Part shown: one piece after another, positions 11,380 through 20,921 of the stretch
How positions within the stretch are numbered: position 1 is the stretch's first letter
Layout of the letters: every line of letters starts with the position of its first letter
Source of the DNA: an alpha proteobacterium BAL199
Lineage (GTDB): Bacteria; Pseudomonadota; Alphaproteobacteria; Thalassobaculales; Thalassobaculaceae
Direction of reading: 5' to 3'
NCBI GenBank assembly: GCA_000171835.1
Contig: ABHC01000003.1
Location: forward strand, 360,354 to 424,353
Length of the DNA: 64,000 nt
Position numbers and translations under genes: made by a program
Notes under the pieces: model-generated
The model's input: the letters and a program-made list of their open reading frames with translations, nothing else
The model's database searches: none
Told to the model about the DNA's origin: nothing

Positions 11380-12360
11380 TCAGGCATCATACAGAACGCA
11401 GGCCACCTTGTGGCCCGGCTCGATTTCCCGCAACGGCGGCATGGCTTCGGTGCAGGCCGCCTTGGCGAACTTGCACCGAGGCGCGAACCGGCACCCCGGC
11501 GGCGGCGTGATCAGGCTCGGCACAACGCCACCGATCGCCTCAAGCCGCGATTTCTGGACCGCCGCCGTGTCGATCCGTGGGATCGAGCGGATCAGCCCCT
11601 GGGTGTAGGGGTGCTTCGGGTCGGCGAACAACCGGTCCGCGGTTGCCTCCTCGACAACCCGTCCCGCGTACATCACGACGACCCGCTGCGCCGTCTCAGC
11701 CACGACACCCATGTCGTGGGTGATCAGCATCATCGCCATGCCAAGCCGCGAACGCATCTCGGCGAGCAGGTCGAGAATCTGTGCCTGGATTGTAACATCG
11801 AGCGCCGTTGTCGGTTCGTCAGCGATCAGCAGTTGCGGATCGCACGACAGCGCCATGGCAATCATCACGCGCTGGCGCATGCCGCCGGAGAACTGGTGTG
11901 GGTAGTCGCGGACCCGGCGCTCCGGCTCGGGAATATTTACCAGACGCAGCATCTCGACGGCCTTGTCCATCGCGTCGCGACGGTTGAGGCCATCGTGCAA
12001 CCGGATGACCTCGGCGATCTGCGCACCGACTGTGTACACCGGATTCAACGATGTCATCGGCTCCTGGAAAACGATCCCGATTTCCTTGCTGCGAACCTTG
12101 CGCATCTCCTCGGGCCCGAGCGGGACCAGGTCCCGACCGCGCCAGAGGATCTGACCCTCGACGATCTTGCCCGGCGGCATCGCGATGAGCTTCAGGACCG
12201 TCATGGCAGTGACGGTCTTGCCGCAGCCCGACTCTCCCACCACGCCGACGGTCTCACCGCGGCCAATGGTGACGTCGACGCCATCAACGGCCCGGACCAT
12301 TCCGTCATCGGTCGAAAAGTGTGTCTTCAGTCCACGAATTTCGAGCAGCGGCTCCGCCAC
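11380..12360 (-). CDS. Peptide ABC transporter ATP-binding protein (DppD/OppD type)
   Basis: First ATPase of the importer, 326 residues. Walker A is GESGCGKTV, signature [15 protein letters not shown], Walker [13 protein letters not shown], and the C-terminal oligopeptide domain carries [21 protein letters not shown] stands 6 bases before the ATG. The DppF-type gene follows after 13 bases. The heterodimer would energise the DppB/DppC channel at the inner membrane. Confidence 0.92.
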   Translation of the reverse strand: MAEPLLEIRGLKTHFSTDDGMVRAVDGVDVTIGRGETVGVVGESGCGKTVTAMTVLKLIAMPPGKIVEGQILWRGRDLVPLGPEEMRKVRSKEIGIVFQEPMTSLNPVYTVGAQIAEVIRLHDGLNRRDAMDKAVEMLRLVNIPEPERRVRDYPHQFSGGMRQRVMIAMALSCDPQLLIADEPTTALDVTIQAQILDLLAEMRSRLGMAMMLITHDMGVVAETAQRVVVMYAGRVVEEATADRLFADPKHPYTQGLIRSIPRIDTAAVQKSRLEAIGGVVPSLITPPPGCRFAPRCKFAKAACTEAMPPLREIEPGHKVACVLYDA

Positions 12361-12361
12361 G

Positions 12362-12445
12362 TTACACTCCCAGCGAGTTGGTCTGGGCGCCGACGGAGCT
12401 CACTCCCCCGATACCCACGCGGATTGCTGCCATGACATCGTCCAT
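12362..12445 (-). CDS. Possible 27-residue small ORF between dppC-like and dppD-like genes
   Basis: Inside the 148-base gap between the permease and ATPase genes there is a minus-strand ORF with ATG at 12443-12445 and TAA at 12362-12364, ending one base before the DppD-type ATG. A GGGGGAG stretch lies about 11 bases ahead. The peptide is glycine- and valine-rich with no recognisable motif. It may only serve translational coupling across the gap, or be chance; the gap holds no other feature. Confidence 0.25.
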   Translation of the reverse strand: MDDVMAAIRVGIGGVSSVGAQTNSLGV

Positions 12446-12508
12446 TGCCAGAAAGGCTCCCCCGGCCTGTAAACGCGGCGAACGCGGCGGTCGAACGTAC
12501 TTCCGCGC

Positions 12509-13450
12509 CTAGATCACGCGGCGAGGATCGAGCGCATCCCGCAATCCGTCACCGATGTAGTTGATGCACAGCACCGTAAGAAAGATTGCAGCACCCGGGA
12601 AAAACGCCCAGTGCGGCGCGAAGTCCAGGTAGTCCTTCGCATCGAACAGAATACGGCCCCAGGTCGGAATGTCCGGTGGCACACCCAAACCCAAGAACGA
12701 CAGTGTCGACTCCGCGATGATGGCCACCGCCACGTCAATCGTGGCCGCAACGATCACTGGCCCGAGCGCGTTCGGCAGAATGTGACGAACCACCTGGCGC
12801 GTCGTCGACGCCCCCAGCGCCCGCGCCGCTTCCACGAACTCCTTCTCGCGCAGCGAGAAGAACTGAGCGCGCACCAGCCGCGCGACCGGCATCCAGCGCA
12901 ACCCGCCAATGACGACGATGATCAGCACCAGGACACCGACCTCGGGTCCGGCAATCTGCTTCAACGCGTCCCGGAACAGGTAGATCAGGACCAGCAGCAG
13001 CGGCAACTGCGGCAAAGACAGGAACAGGTCCGTCACCCACATCAAGGCTGTGTCGACGCTGCCTCTTGCCATGCCCGCGACAGCGCCAACAACCACACCC
13101 ACGCCGATCGCCACGAACATCGCGCACAACCCGACAGCGAGCGAAATTCGACCGCCATAGAGCATGCGCGCAAGTACATCCTGACCCAGATCGTCGGTGC
13201 CCAACGGATGCGCCCAGGACGGTCCCTGAAGCATCGCGGTGAAGTCGATATCGTTGATCGCCACCGGCCAGAGGATGGGCCCGAGAGCGACCGAAAGCAC
13301 CAGGAGGCCGAGCACGATTGCGCCGGCCACGGCCAGACGGTGCCGCCGGAACCGGATCCAAGACTCCATGCCCGGCGAAACATGCTTCCGCCGAGCAACT
13401 CCCGGAACCGGGGCGTTAGCGGTAGGAGATGCGAGGGTCGAGCCAGCCAT
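12509..13450 (-). CDS. Peptide ABC transporter permease (DppC/OppC type)
   Basis: Inner-membrane permease of the peptide importer. Its N-terminal cytoplasmic tail leads into WIRFRRHRLAVAGAIVL (first membrane span), then the family motif HPLGTDDLGQDVLARMLYGGR and the EAA loop EAARALGASTTRQVVRHILPNA. The 3' gene end overlaps nothing, but the 5' end overlaps the DppB-type stop. Candidate starts are ATG 13450 (used here, 313 residues), TTG 13465 and ATG 13369 (286 residues); none has a clear ribosome site, so the start is uncertain and coupling to DppB translation is likely. Confidence 0.88.
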   Translation of the reverse strand: MAGSTLASPTANAPVPGVARRKHVSPGMESWIRFRRHRLAVAGAIVLGLLVLSVALGPILWPVAINDIDFTAMLQGPSWAHPLGTDDLGQDVLARMLYGGRISLAVGLCAMFVAIGVGVVVGAVAGMARGSVDTALMWVTDLFLSLPQLPLLLVLIYLFRDALKQIAGPEVGVLVLIIVVIGGLRWMPVARLVRAQFFSLREKEFVEAARALGASTTRQVVRHILPNALGPVIVAATIDVAVAIIAESTLSFLGLGVPPDIPTWGRILFDAKDYLDFAPHWAFFPGAAIFLTVLCINYIGDGLRDALDPRRVI

Positions 13451-14375
13451 AGAGGAGGTCCGCAATTAGGTTGAAAAGGATCACAAGGCACGCAAACACG
13501 AAGGTCACCGCCATGATTACCGGCGTGTCGTTCGCCAAAATCGCCGCTATGAGAAGCGATCCGATCCCGGGTATCCGGAAGATCTGCTCGGTGACGATCG
13601 CTCCGCCGAACACCGCCGGCATCTGCAGAGCGAGCAACGTCACCACCGGGATCATGGCATTGCGCACGATGTGCTTCACGATCACGACCCGCTCCTGCAG
13701 GCCCTTGGCCCGGGCGGTCGTCACGAAATCCAAGCGCACAACGTCAAGCACAGCCGAACGTACGAAACGCGTCAGCACGCCGGCTTGGAACAACCCAAGC
13801 ACCGTAACCGGCATGATCGCCTGACGAATATGTTCCCAGTAGTACTGCCACCCTGTCGCATTGACGTTCGACTGGTACACGAACGGCAGCCAATCGAGCG
13901 TGATGCTGAAAATCAGGATCAGCGTCAGACCGGTGAAGAAGGTCGGAAGCGAGAAGCCGACGAACGCCAGAGTCGTCGCGATCTGGTCAAACAGCGAATA
14001 GGGACGCATCGCCGCGTAGACGCCAACCGGCATAGCCACCAACAAGGCCAGAAGCTGTGACGCGCCGATCACGACAAGCGTGGCCGGCAGGCGCTGCATG
14101 ATCAGGATGTCGACGTCGACCCGGCTAACGAATGAGAATCCCCAATTGCCCTGCAACATCTGGGTCAGCCACTTCACGTAGCGCTCCCAGATCGGGTCAT
14201 CCATTCCGAACTTTTCGCGCAGAGACGCCGCCACCTCAGGAGGTACGGCCGGATTCTGGGCAAGCTCGCCGAACGGATCACCGGGCGCCATGGCCAGGAC
14301 GGTGAACAACACGAGGCTGATGCCCAACAGACTGGGAATCGCCAACAAAGTTCGTCGCAGAAGATATTGGCTCAC
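13416..14375 (-). CDS. Peptide ABC transporter permease (DppB/OppB type)
   Basis: A 319-residue inner-membrane permease with about six spans. It has the DppB opening MSQYLLRRTLLAIPSLLGIS, the typical FGLDxPI-like stretch (FGMDDPIWERYVKWL) and an EAA loop TTARAKGLQERVVIVKHIVRNAM. The C-terminus LYGWLDPRISYR is usual for the family. It follows the binding-protein gene after a hairpin and overlaps the next permease gene, which fits an operon in the order binding protein, B, C, D, F. Confidence 0.93.
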   Translation of the reverse strand: MSQYLLRRTLLAIPSLLGISLVLFTVLAMAPGDPFGELAQNPAVPPEVAASLREKFGMDDPIWERYVKWLTQMLQGNWGFSFVSRVDVDILIMQRLPATLVVIGASQLLALLVAMPVGVYAAMRPYSLFDQIATTLAFVGFSLPTFFTGLTLILIFSITLDWLPFVYQSNVNATGWQYYWEHIRQAIMPVTVLGLFQAGVLTRFVRSAVLDVVRLDFVTTARAKGLQERVVIVKHIVRNAMIPVVTLLALQMPAVFGGAIVTEQIFRIPGIGSLLIAAILANDTPVIMAVTFVFACLVILFNLIADLLYGWLDPRISYR

Positions 14376-14401
14376 GATGTCGCAACCTTAGTAGGGATGA
14401 T

Positions 14402-14428
14402 GGGAGCCGGGCAGAACGGCCGGCTCCC
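14402..14428 (-). promoter_or_regulatory. Intercistronic hairpin between binding-protein and permease genes
   Basis: A perfect 9-bp stem GGGAGCCGG / CCGGCTCCC (14402-14410, 14420-14428) with a 9-base loop stands in the 66-base gap after the binding-protein stop. No T run follows, so it is more likely an mRNA-stabilising or attenuating hairpin that keeps binding-protein mRNA in excess over permease mRNA than a full terminator. Confidence 0.6.
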
Positions 14429-14441
14429 GAACATCACGGCA

Positions 14442-16232
14442 TCAAGCCTCGCGGAACCAGTCCTTCAGGTTCCAGGTATTGTTGTCCCAGCCGCTCAGCG
14501 GCGCGCTGAGCTTGTTGGACACGGCGGCAACACCGCCTCGCCAGACCACCGGAATGACGACCACGTTCTCGATCACCAACTCGTTCATCCGGATGTAGAG
14601 CGCCGCCCGCTTGACCGGGTCGAGTTCGCCTTCACCTTGCAGGAAAAGCTTGTCGTACTCGGCGTTCTTCCAGCGGGTGATGTTCCGACCCTGCCACTTG
14701 TTCTCCTTCGTGGAGGCCTCCGACGAAACGAACTGGTTCATGAAGATGCCCGGGTCCGGCTGCGTCTGGGTGGTCGTGTACATCTGCAGGTCGGTATAGA
14801 ACTTCGTGTAGGTATCCGGATTGCCGACATCGGAGGAGAAGTACACCGAGGCGGTGACAGCCTTCACTTCGATATCAATGCCGGCCTTCTGACAGGCTTG
14901 CTTGATGATCGCCTGGGTCTTCTGGCGCGGCTGGTTGATCGACGTCTGGAAGACGTACTTCAGCTTGACGCCGCTCTTCTCGCGAATGCCATCCGCACCC
15001 GGCTTCCAGCCCGCACCGTCGAGCAGCTTGATCGCCTTGTCGATGTTCAGTTCGAACGAGGTCTTCTTCGACGCGAAACGCTCCGGGTTGTTCAGGAAGT
15101 TCGCCGTCGCCTTGCCGGTACGGCCGTAGATGTGATCCTCAACCGCCTGACGGTCGACCAGTAGGTTCAGCGCCTGCCGGACGGCCAGATCGGTCAGCGA
15201 CGGGTGCTTGGATGTCGAAACCGAACGCTCACCGTCAACCTCGGTCCACGGATCGGTGTTGTTCAGCTGGATGTGCTCGATGCTGCCACCCAGCGTGATA
15301 TCGACACGGCCCTTCCCGCCTTCTTCGAGGCGCTTCAGGATCGCGTCCTCAACCTGCATGTTCCAGGCGAAGTCGTACTCGCCGGTCTGCAGCACCGCGC
15401 GCGCCGCGGACACCGCATCGCCGCCACCCTTCATCTCGACAGCGTCGAAATGCGGCTTGTTGGCTTCGTGATAGTTCGGGTTCCGCTTGCCGCGCACCAG
15501 ATCGCCCGGCTTGAACTCTTCGAACATGTAGGCGCCGGTCCCGATCGGGGCGAGGTTAGCCGGTGCGTCACGCGACTTGTCGCCCATGTAGGGCTCGAAG
15601 ATATGCTTGGGAATCTGGCAGCCACGAGCCCCGACAAAGGCGTCGGCCCAGAACGGGGTCGGCTTGGAGAACAGCACCTTGATGGTGTGATCGTCGATCT
15701 TCTGGACCTCGACGTCCTTGTAGCTCGCGATAGTCACGGACGCGGCGGCGGGGTCGGAAGCGTACTTCCAGTTAAACAGGCAGTCGTCAGCAGTGAACGG
15801 CTTGCCGTCGTGCCACGTCACGCCCTTCTTCAGTTTCCAGGTGACCGACAGACCGTCCTTCGCGAGGCCGCCGTTTTCCAGGGTTGGAACCTCGGCCGCC
15901 AGGACCGGCATCAGCATGCCGTCATCGTCCCAAGCCGCAAGCGGCTCGTAGAAGACGCGCGAGCCGTCCTGGTCTTTGGTGCCGACCGCGAAGTGCGGGT
16001 TCAGCAAGGTCGGCCCCTGCCACCACAGCATCTTCAGCACGCCGCCACCGCCGGCCTTGGTCGGCTTGTACTTCGGTGTGCTCGCCGCCATCGCGACGCC
16101 GCTATGGGCCAGCATCTGCGCAGCAAGCGGCGCGGTCAGGCCGACCGCAACCATCCGCCGCACAAACGAGCGACGGGACAGGCTGCCCCCTTTTACATCC
16201 GCGATCAGACCTCGAAGTTCCTGTTCGTTCAT
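14442..16232 (-). CDS. Peptide ABC transporter substrate-binding protein, Tat signal
   Basis: A 596-residue periplasmic binding protein of the extracellular solute-binding family 5 (dipeptide/oligopeptide/nickel type). The N-terminus carries a twin-arginine signal SRRSFVRR (residues 19-26) followed by a hydrophobic stretch ending near AMA, so it is probably exported folded by Tat. Family 5 motifs include TWKLKKGVTWHDGKPFTADD and VRQALNLLVDRQAV. It is the first gene of the importer operon; a GGGAAGGAG-like site precedes the ATG. The cargo (di- or oligopeptide, or another solute) cannot be told from sequence. Confidence 0.92.
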   Translation of the reverse strand: MNEQELRGLIADVKGGSLSRRSFVRRMVAVGLTAPLAAQMLAHSGVAMAASTPKYKPTKAGGGGVLKMLWWQGPTLLNPHFAVGTKDQDGSRVFYEPLAAWDDDGMLMPVLAAEVPTLENGGLAKDGLSVTWKLKKGVTWHDGKPFTADDCLFNWKYASDPAAASVTIASYKDVEVQKIDDHTIKVLFSKPTPFWADAFVGARGCQIPKHIFEPYMGDKSRDAPANLAPIGTGAYMFEEFKPGDLVRGKRNPNYHEANKPHFDAVEMKGGGDAVSAARAVLQTGEYDFAWNMQVEDAILKRLEEGGKGRVDITLGGSIEHIQLNNTDPWTEVDGERSVSTSKHPSLTDLAVRQALNLLVDRQAVEDHIYGRTGKATANFLNNPERFASKKTSFELNIDKAIKLLDGAGWKPGADGIREKSGVKLKYVFQTSINQPRQKTQAIIKQACQKAGIDIEVKAVTASVYFSSDVGNPDTYTKFYTDLQMYTTTQTQPDPGIFMNQFVSSEASTKENKWQGRNITRWKNAEYDKLFLQGEGELDPVKRAALYIRMNELVIENVVVIPVVWRGGVAAVSNKLSAPLSGWDNNTWNLKDWFREA

Positions 16233-16350
16233 CGGGATTTCTCCTTCCCGTTATCGGCGATGAATTTCGGGGTCGTGACACTGACGCCCCTCGTCAGCCA
16301 TCCCCGATTGGCACGGATGGTAAGACCATTACGTCGGCAGAAACAACACC

Positions 16351-16366
16351 ATCATTATAAAATGAT
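16351..16366 (-). promoter_or_regulatory. AT-rich palindrome with TATAAT, possible -10 region of the peptide-importer operon
   Basis: ATCATTATAAAATGAT is a 6-bp-arm inverted repeat in an otherwise GC-rich region. On the minus strand it contains a perfect TATAAT (16354-16359), 122 bases ahead of the binding-protein ATG. No convincing -35 box lies 16-18 bases upstream. It also begins at the last base of the VOC gene's stop codon, so a weak terminator or operator are alternatives. Confidence 0.35.
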
Positions 16367-16743
16367 TACAGCGACTGATGGACGGCTTCGAGCTTGTATC
16401 CATCGGGATCATGCACGAATGCCGCGTAGTAGGACGGGCCGTACCGGAGCCGCAATCCGGGCTCTCCATCGTTGGTTCCGCCGGCCGCCAGAGCGGCTGC
16501 ATGGAAGGCATCGACCGCGGCCCGATTCGGCGCCGTGAATGCCAGGTGGAACCCCGGACCAGGCGCGATCACCTCGCCCGGTTTGGCGAACAAAGCCAGC
16601 TTGTCGCCGCCGCCGGGCGGGCCGAACCCGGCCGCATGCCCCGATGTCCAGACCCGGACATAGCCAAGCGGCGCCAGGATCGCGTCATAGAACGCGGCGG
16701 CTCGGTCCAGGTCATTCACGCCAAAGGACAGATGGCCCAACAT
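16366..16743 (-). CDS. VOC family (glyoxalase/bleomycin-resistance-like) protein
   Basis: A 125-residue vicinal-oxygen-chelate protein with two beta-alpha-beta-beta-beta modules: MLGHLSFGVNDLDRAAAFYD at the start and YAAFVHDPDGYKLEAV at the end, the latter with the family's usual metal-ligand Glu. Substrate unknown; such proteins include glyoxalase-like isomerases, dioxygenases and antibiotic-binding proteins. ATG 16743 gives the family-typical start, with GAGG about 10 bases upstream; an ATG at 16782 would add 13 unrelated residues. Confidence 0.83.
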   Translation of the reverse strand: MLGHLSFGVNDLDRAAAFYDAILAPLGYVRVWTSGHAAGFGPPGGGDKLALFAKPGEVIAPGPGFHLAFTAPNRAAVDAFHAAALAAGGTNDGEPGLRLRYGPSYYAAFVHDPDGYKLEAVHQSL

Positions 16744-16818
16744 TTGCCCGTCGCCTCTGTTGTCCGGAAACCATTTCGACATTCTGGACAGGGTCGCGAA
16801 CGCGGTCGACCGAAGATG

Positions 16819-17613
16819 TCAGGACGACCCGCGACCTTGGCGTGAGCGCCGGCGCGGCCCTTCGGTAAGTGCCTTCAAAACACCGTGAAGTGTCTGCACT
16901 TCCTGCTCCGACATGCCCGCACGGGTGAACAGCGTGCGCAGGTTCCGCTTGATCGTCGGCGCGAGGTGGTCGGGGTAGAAGAATCCGGCCTCGTCCAGCA
17001 GTGCCTCCAGGCGGGTGAAGAAGAACTCCCTGGCCTTGACCGTTACCGGCGGCGAATCCTCGTCCATCATGGTCAACGGCGGCGTCGCGTCCTCGGCCTG
17101 ATACCACTCGTAGCCGATCAGCAGCACCGCCTGCGCTAGGTTCAAAGATGAGAACCCGGGGTTGAGCGGCACCGACAACACGGCATCCGCCAGCGTCACA
17201 TCTTCGTTGACCAGCCCGGCGCGTTCCGGTCCGAACAGCAGACCGACCCCTTGGCCCAGCGCAACCCGCTTGCGCAACTCAAGAGCCGCCGTGCGCGGGG
17301 TCAGCGCTGGCTTCTTCATGTCGCGGGTACGGGTCGTGGTCGCCAGGACGTAGTTCAGATCGGCACAGGCTTCCGCCGTCGTCTCGAACACCCGAGCCCG
17401 ATCCAGCACCGCGGTCGCCCCCGACGCCATGGCGATAGCCCGCGGGTTCGGCCAGCCATCGCGCGGCTGCACCAGACGCATGTCATACAGGCCGCAGTTC
17501 AGCATGGCGCGCGCGCAAGACCCGATGTTGTCGCCAAGCTGCGGCTGAACCAGCACAACGGCGGGTCCGACCGTCGCGTCGGCCATCCCGCGGGATCGAT
17601 CGGTGCCGGCCAT
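16819..17613 (-). CDS. TrmJ-like tRNA (cytidine/uridine-2'-O)-methyltransferase
   Basis: A 264-residue SpoU/TrmH-superfamily RNA methyltransferase, closest in pattern to TrmJ (LasT/YfhQ), which methylates the 2'-OH at tRNA position 32. Motif 1 is VLVQPQLGDNIGSCARAMLNCG, with Asn and Arg in the conserved places. Motif 2 is LLFGPERAGLVNEDV and motif 3 is VPLNPGFSSLNLAQAVLLIGYEW, forming the SAM-binding knot. The ATG is 3 bases after the cimA stop on the same strand, which suggests coupling. A later in-frame ATG at 17586 is possible but no better supported. Confidence 0.88.
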   Translation of the reverse strand: MAGTDRSRGMADATVGPAVVLVQPQLGDNIGSCARAMLNCGLYDMRLVQPRDGWPNPRAIAMASGATAVLDRARVFETTAEACADLNYVLATTTRTRDMKKPALTPRTAALELRKRVALGQGVGLLFGPERAGLVNEDVTLADAVLSVPLNPGFSSLNLAQAVLLIGYEWYQAEDATPPLTMMDEDSPPVTVKAREFFFTRLEALLDEAGFFYPDHLAPTIKRNLRTLFTRAGMSEQEVQTLHGVLKALTEGPRRRSRQGRGSS

Positions 17614-17616
17614 CGC

Positions 17617-19230
17617 TCAGCCCACCGGCGCCGACACGCCGTCCTTGAGCAGTTTCCAGATCAGCGCGTCGGTCAGCGCCTCGATCGAGGCGTCGATGAT
17701 GTTCGGGCTCACCCCGATGGTGCGCCACGTCAGGCCGGCCTCGTTCGCGCTTTCGATCATCACCCGGGTCACCGCGTCAGTGCCGTCTCCGTCCTGCGAC
17801 GGTGGCAGAATGCGCACCTTGTAGTCGATCAGGCGCATGCCCTCGATGTTCGGGTAGTGCGGAACCAGCGCCTTGCGGATCGCAGTGTCCAGGGCGTTGA
17901 CCGGTCCGTTGCCGACCGCCACCTCGTGGAACGCCGCCTCGCCAACGGTCAGGGTGGCCGTCGCCTCGGACTCCACGATCAACGTGCCGCGGGCGTTGAA
18001 GCGCCGCTCGTCCATCACCCGCCAGCGCTCGATGCTGAAATAGTCCGGCACACCGTGGATCAGGCGACGAGCCAGCAGCTCGAATGTGGCTTCGGCGCTG
18101 TCGAACGCGTAGCCCTGGAACTCCTTGTCCTTCACCTCGTCGACCAGCCGCTGCACCTTCGGGTGCTTGGGATCGATCTCGACGCCGATCTCGGCGAACC
18201 GGGCCAGGATGTTGGAGCGTCCGGCCTGGTCCGACACCAGGATGTGCCGCTCGTTGCCGACCAGCGGCGGGTCGATGTGCTCGTAGGTCCGGGGGTCCTT
18301 CTGCACCGCCGAGACGTGCAGGCCGCCCTTATGGGCGAAGGCGGCCGCGCCGACGTAGGCGCGGTGCGGGTCGGACGGCCGGTTCAGCCGCTCGTCGAGC
18401 ATCCGCGACACCGCCGTCAGGTGCGTCAGTTTCTCCGGCGTCACCCCGCACTCGACGCCCATCTTCAGCACGAGGTTCGGGATGATGACCATCAGGTCGG
18501 CGTTGCCGCAGCGCTCGCCCAGCCCGTTGATCGTGCCCTGAACCTGCCGAGCGCCGGCCTGGATCGCGGCCAGCGAGTTGGCAACCGCGTTGCCGGTGTC
18601 GTTGTGGCAGTGAATGCCGAGATGGCTGCCGGGCACGGTCTTGGCGACCTCCGCGACAATCGCCGCGATCTCGTGCGGCAGGGTTCCGCCGTTGGTGTCG
18701 CACAGCACCACCCAGCGTGCGCCTGACTCATAGGCGGCCGACGCGCATTCCAGCGCATAGCCGGGATTGGCCTTGTAGCCGTCGAAGAAATGCTCGCAGT
18801 CGAACATCGCCTCGCGGCCGACCGCGCGCGCCCGGACCATCGAATCCCGAATCATCGTGACGTTCTCGTCGCGCTCGATCTCCAACGCCACGTCGACGTG
18901 GAAGTCCCAGGTCTTGCCGACCAGACAAACCGCCGGCACCCGCGCGTCGAGGATCGCGGCCAGGCCGGGATCGTTTTCGGCACTGCGCCCCGCCCGACGG
19001 GTCATGCCGAATGCCACAATCTTCGCCTGCTTCAGCGTCGGCGGCTCGGCGAAAAATCGATCATCGGTCGGGTTCGCTCCGGGCCAGCCACCCTCGACAT
19101 AATCCACGCCAAGAGTGTCCAGGGCGCGAGCAATCGCCACCTTGTCGGCGACCGTGAAGTCGACGCCGCGGGTCTGCTGCCCGTCGCGCAGGGTGGTATC
19201 GAACAGGTAGACGCGGTCGTCGCCGGCCAT
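17617..19230 (-). CDS. cimA: (R)-citramalate synthase
   Basis: A 537-residue enzyme of the isopropylmalate/homocitrate synthase family that condenses pyruvate and acetyl-CoA to citramalate, a threonine-independent entry to isoleucine. The catalytic start DTTLRDGQQTRGVDF is present. So are metal-binding HCHNDTGNAVANSL, the family's GTINGLGERCGNADL, and the C-terminal LeuA allosteric domain, presumably for isoleucine feedback, at about 410-530. The sequence VEGGWPGANPTD near the start is characteristic of CimA rather than LeuA. GGAG lies 7 bases before the ATG. trmJ-like follows immediately. Confidence 0.93.
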   Translation of the reverse strand: MAGDDRVYLFDTTLRDGQQTRGVDFTVADKVAIARALDTLGVDYVEGGWPGANPTDDRFFAEPPTLKQAKIVAFGMTRRAGRSAENDPGLAAILDARVPAVCLVGKTWDFHVDVALEIERDENVTMIRDSMVRARAVGREAMFDCEHFFDGYKANPGYALECASAAYESGARWVVLCDTNGGTLPHEIAAIVAEVAKTVPGSHLGIHCHNDTGNAVANSLAAIQAGARQVQGTINGLGERCGNADLMVIIPNLVLKMGVECGVTPEKLTHLTAVSRMLDERLNRPSDPHRAYVGAAAFAHKGGLHVSAVQKDPRTYEHIDPPLVGNERHILVSDQAGRSNILARFAEIGVEIDPKHPKVQRLVDEVKDKEFQGYAFDSAEATFELLARRLIHGVPDYFSIERWRVMDERRFNARGTLIVESEATATLTVGEAAFHEVAVGNGPVNALDTAIRKALVPHYPNIEGMRLIDYKVRILPPSQDGDGTDAVTRVMIESANEAGLTWRTIGVSPNIIDASIEALTDALIWKLLKDGVSAPVG

Positions 19231-19362
19231 CGCACATCTCCAGGCGCCGAATATCAGCGGTGCCGGTCTCTACCAGCGGCAACCCGGCGCGACAAGCACG
19301 CGGGCAGGCGCATTGCTGCAAAGCGGCTGTTCGCGCCGCAACAGTACCTATCGCCCAGAGGA

Positions 19363-19448
19363 GCCGCGCAACGCGCGGCCACGAAGGGTCGTTCCAAGCT
19401 GCCGTCGGCCCTTCGTGGCTCGCTTTGCTCGCACCTCAGTGCGACAGA
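19363..19448. repeat. REP-like palindromic repeat, copy 1
   Basis: Just downstream of cysS lies GGCCACGAAGGGTCG (19377-19391) facing CGGCCCTTCGTGGCTCGC (from 19406), continuing into TTTGCTCGCACCTCAGTGCGACAG. The right part closely matches the reverse complement of the palindrome at 61630-61666 and the half copy near 43650. A small hairpin GCCGCGC-AAC-GCGCGGC (19363-19379) abuts it. The rest of the 237-base gap 19231-19467 shows no gene. Confidence 0.75.
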
Positions 19449-19467
19449 GCTGGATCGGGTTGCACCA

Positions 19468-20859
19468 CTACCCCGCCCGCTTCCAGGTCGTGCCCTGTGG
19501 ACCGTCCTCGAGTTCCACGCCGTTGGCCTTGAGCGCATCGCGAATGCGATCGGCCTCAGCGAAGTCGCGGCCCTTGCGGGCGTCAACGCGAGCCTGGATC
19601 AGCCGCTCGATCTCGGCAGGGTCTAGGTCGTCATCGCCGCCGCCCTGGAACCACGCTTCCGGATCGGCCTGCAGCAGGCCAAGCAGGGCGCCACCGCCAA
19701 GCAGGGCCGATTTCGCCGCCGAACGCTCGGCCGGGTCGGTCGCCTTGTTCAACCGGCCCACCGCCTCGTGCAGCCGGGCAACCGCTAGCGGCACATTCAG
19801 GTCATCCAGCAAAGCAGCCATCAGTTCGTCGCCGGCGGGCGCCTCCGGCTCCACCGCCACATCGGCCGCGTTGCGCAACGCCTGATACAGCCGGTCGAGT
19901 TGGGCCTTCGCCTCCTTCAGCCCGGCACTGGTGAAGTCCAACGGCGCCCGGTAGTGGGACGACAGCAGCAGCAGGCGGATCGCCTCGCCCGGCCACTCCT
20001 TCAGCACGTCGTGCACGGTGTAGAAGTTGCCGAGCGACTTCGACATCTTCTCGCCTTCGACGGTCACGAAGCCGTTGTGCATCCAATAATTGGCCATGGT
20101 GTGGGTACCGAAGGCGCAACGCGACTGGGCGATCTCGTTCTCGTGGTGCGGGAAGATCAGGTCGAGCCCGCCGCCGTGGATGTCGAAGGTCTCGCCGAGA
20201 TGCTCCCACGACATCGCCGAGCACTCGATGTGCCAGCCCGGCCGGCCGCGGCCCCACGGGCTGTCCCAGCCGGGGATGTCGTCGCTCGACGGTTTCCACA
20301 GCACGAAATCGGCCGGGTCCTGCTTATACGGCGCCACCTCGACCCGTGCGCCGGCGATCATGTCGTCGCGATCGCGCCGCGACAGCCCGCCGTAGTCCGG
20401 CATCGACGGCACCGCGAACAGCACGTGGCCATCGGCGGCATAGGCATGCCCCTTGGCGATCAACCGCTCGATCAGGGTGATCATCTGGGCGATGTGGTGG
20501 GTCGCCCGCGGCTGGACGTCGGGGCGCTCTGCGCCCAGCGCGTCCATGTCCGCCTGGTACTGCGCGGCGGTGCGCGCCGTCAGGGCCTCGATCGGCTCGC
20601 CATTCTCCTTGGCGCGAGCGTTGATCTTGTCTTCGACGTCGGTGATGTTCCGAACGTAGGTGACGCGCGGATACAACCGGCGCAGCAGCCGGACCAGCAC
20701 GTCGAACACCACCACCGGCCGGGCGTTGCCGACATGGGCGAAGTCGTAGACGGTCGGTCCGCACACATACATGCGGACGTGGGACGGATCGATCGGACGG
20801 AAGGCTTCCTTCGCGCGCGTCAGCGTGTTGGTGATCTTGAGTTCAGGCTGGGGATCCAT
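19468..20859 (-). CDS. cysS: Cysteinyl-tRNA synthetase
   Basis: Class I aminoacyl-tRNA synthetase that charges tRNA-Cys, 463 residues from ATG 20859. The zinc/HIGH region is [18 protein letters not shown] and the KMSKS loop is [12 protein letters not shown]. The C-terminal DALR-like helical region ends near [20 protein letters not shown], the usual CysRS end. GGAG stands 8 bases before ATG 20859; an in-frame ATG at 20877 has no ribosome site. A possible upstream leader ORF with a cysteine codon lies at 20922-20990. nadE is upstream on the same strand. Confidence 0.97.
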   Translation of the reverse strand: MDPQPELKITNTLTRAKEAFRPIDPSHVRMYVCGPTVYDFAHVGNARPVVVFDVLVRLLRRLYPRVTYVRNITDVEDKINARAKENGEPIEALTARTAAQYQADMDALGAERPDVQPRATHHIAQMITLIERLIAKGHAYAADGHVLFAVPSMPDYGGLSRRDRDDMIAGARVEVAPYKQDPADFVLWKPSSDDIPGWDSPWGRGRPGWHIECSAMSWEHLGETFDIHGGGLDLIFPHHENEIAQSRCAFGTHTMANYWMHNGFVTVEGEKMSKSLGNFYTVHDVLKEWPGEAIRLLLLSSHYRAPLDFTSAGLKEAKAQLDRLYQALRNAADVAVEPEAPAGDELMAALLDDLNVPLAVARLHEAVGRLNKATDPAERSAAKSALLGGGALLGLLQADPEAWFQGGGDDDLDPAEIERLIQARVDARKGRDFAEADRIRDALKANGVELEDGPQGTTWKRAG

Positions 20860-20921
20860 GGTCTCGGCTCCAGGCATCGTGTCGCTTTATCGGACGGCTG
20901 CGCGCGCGGGCGCGCGATCCG

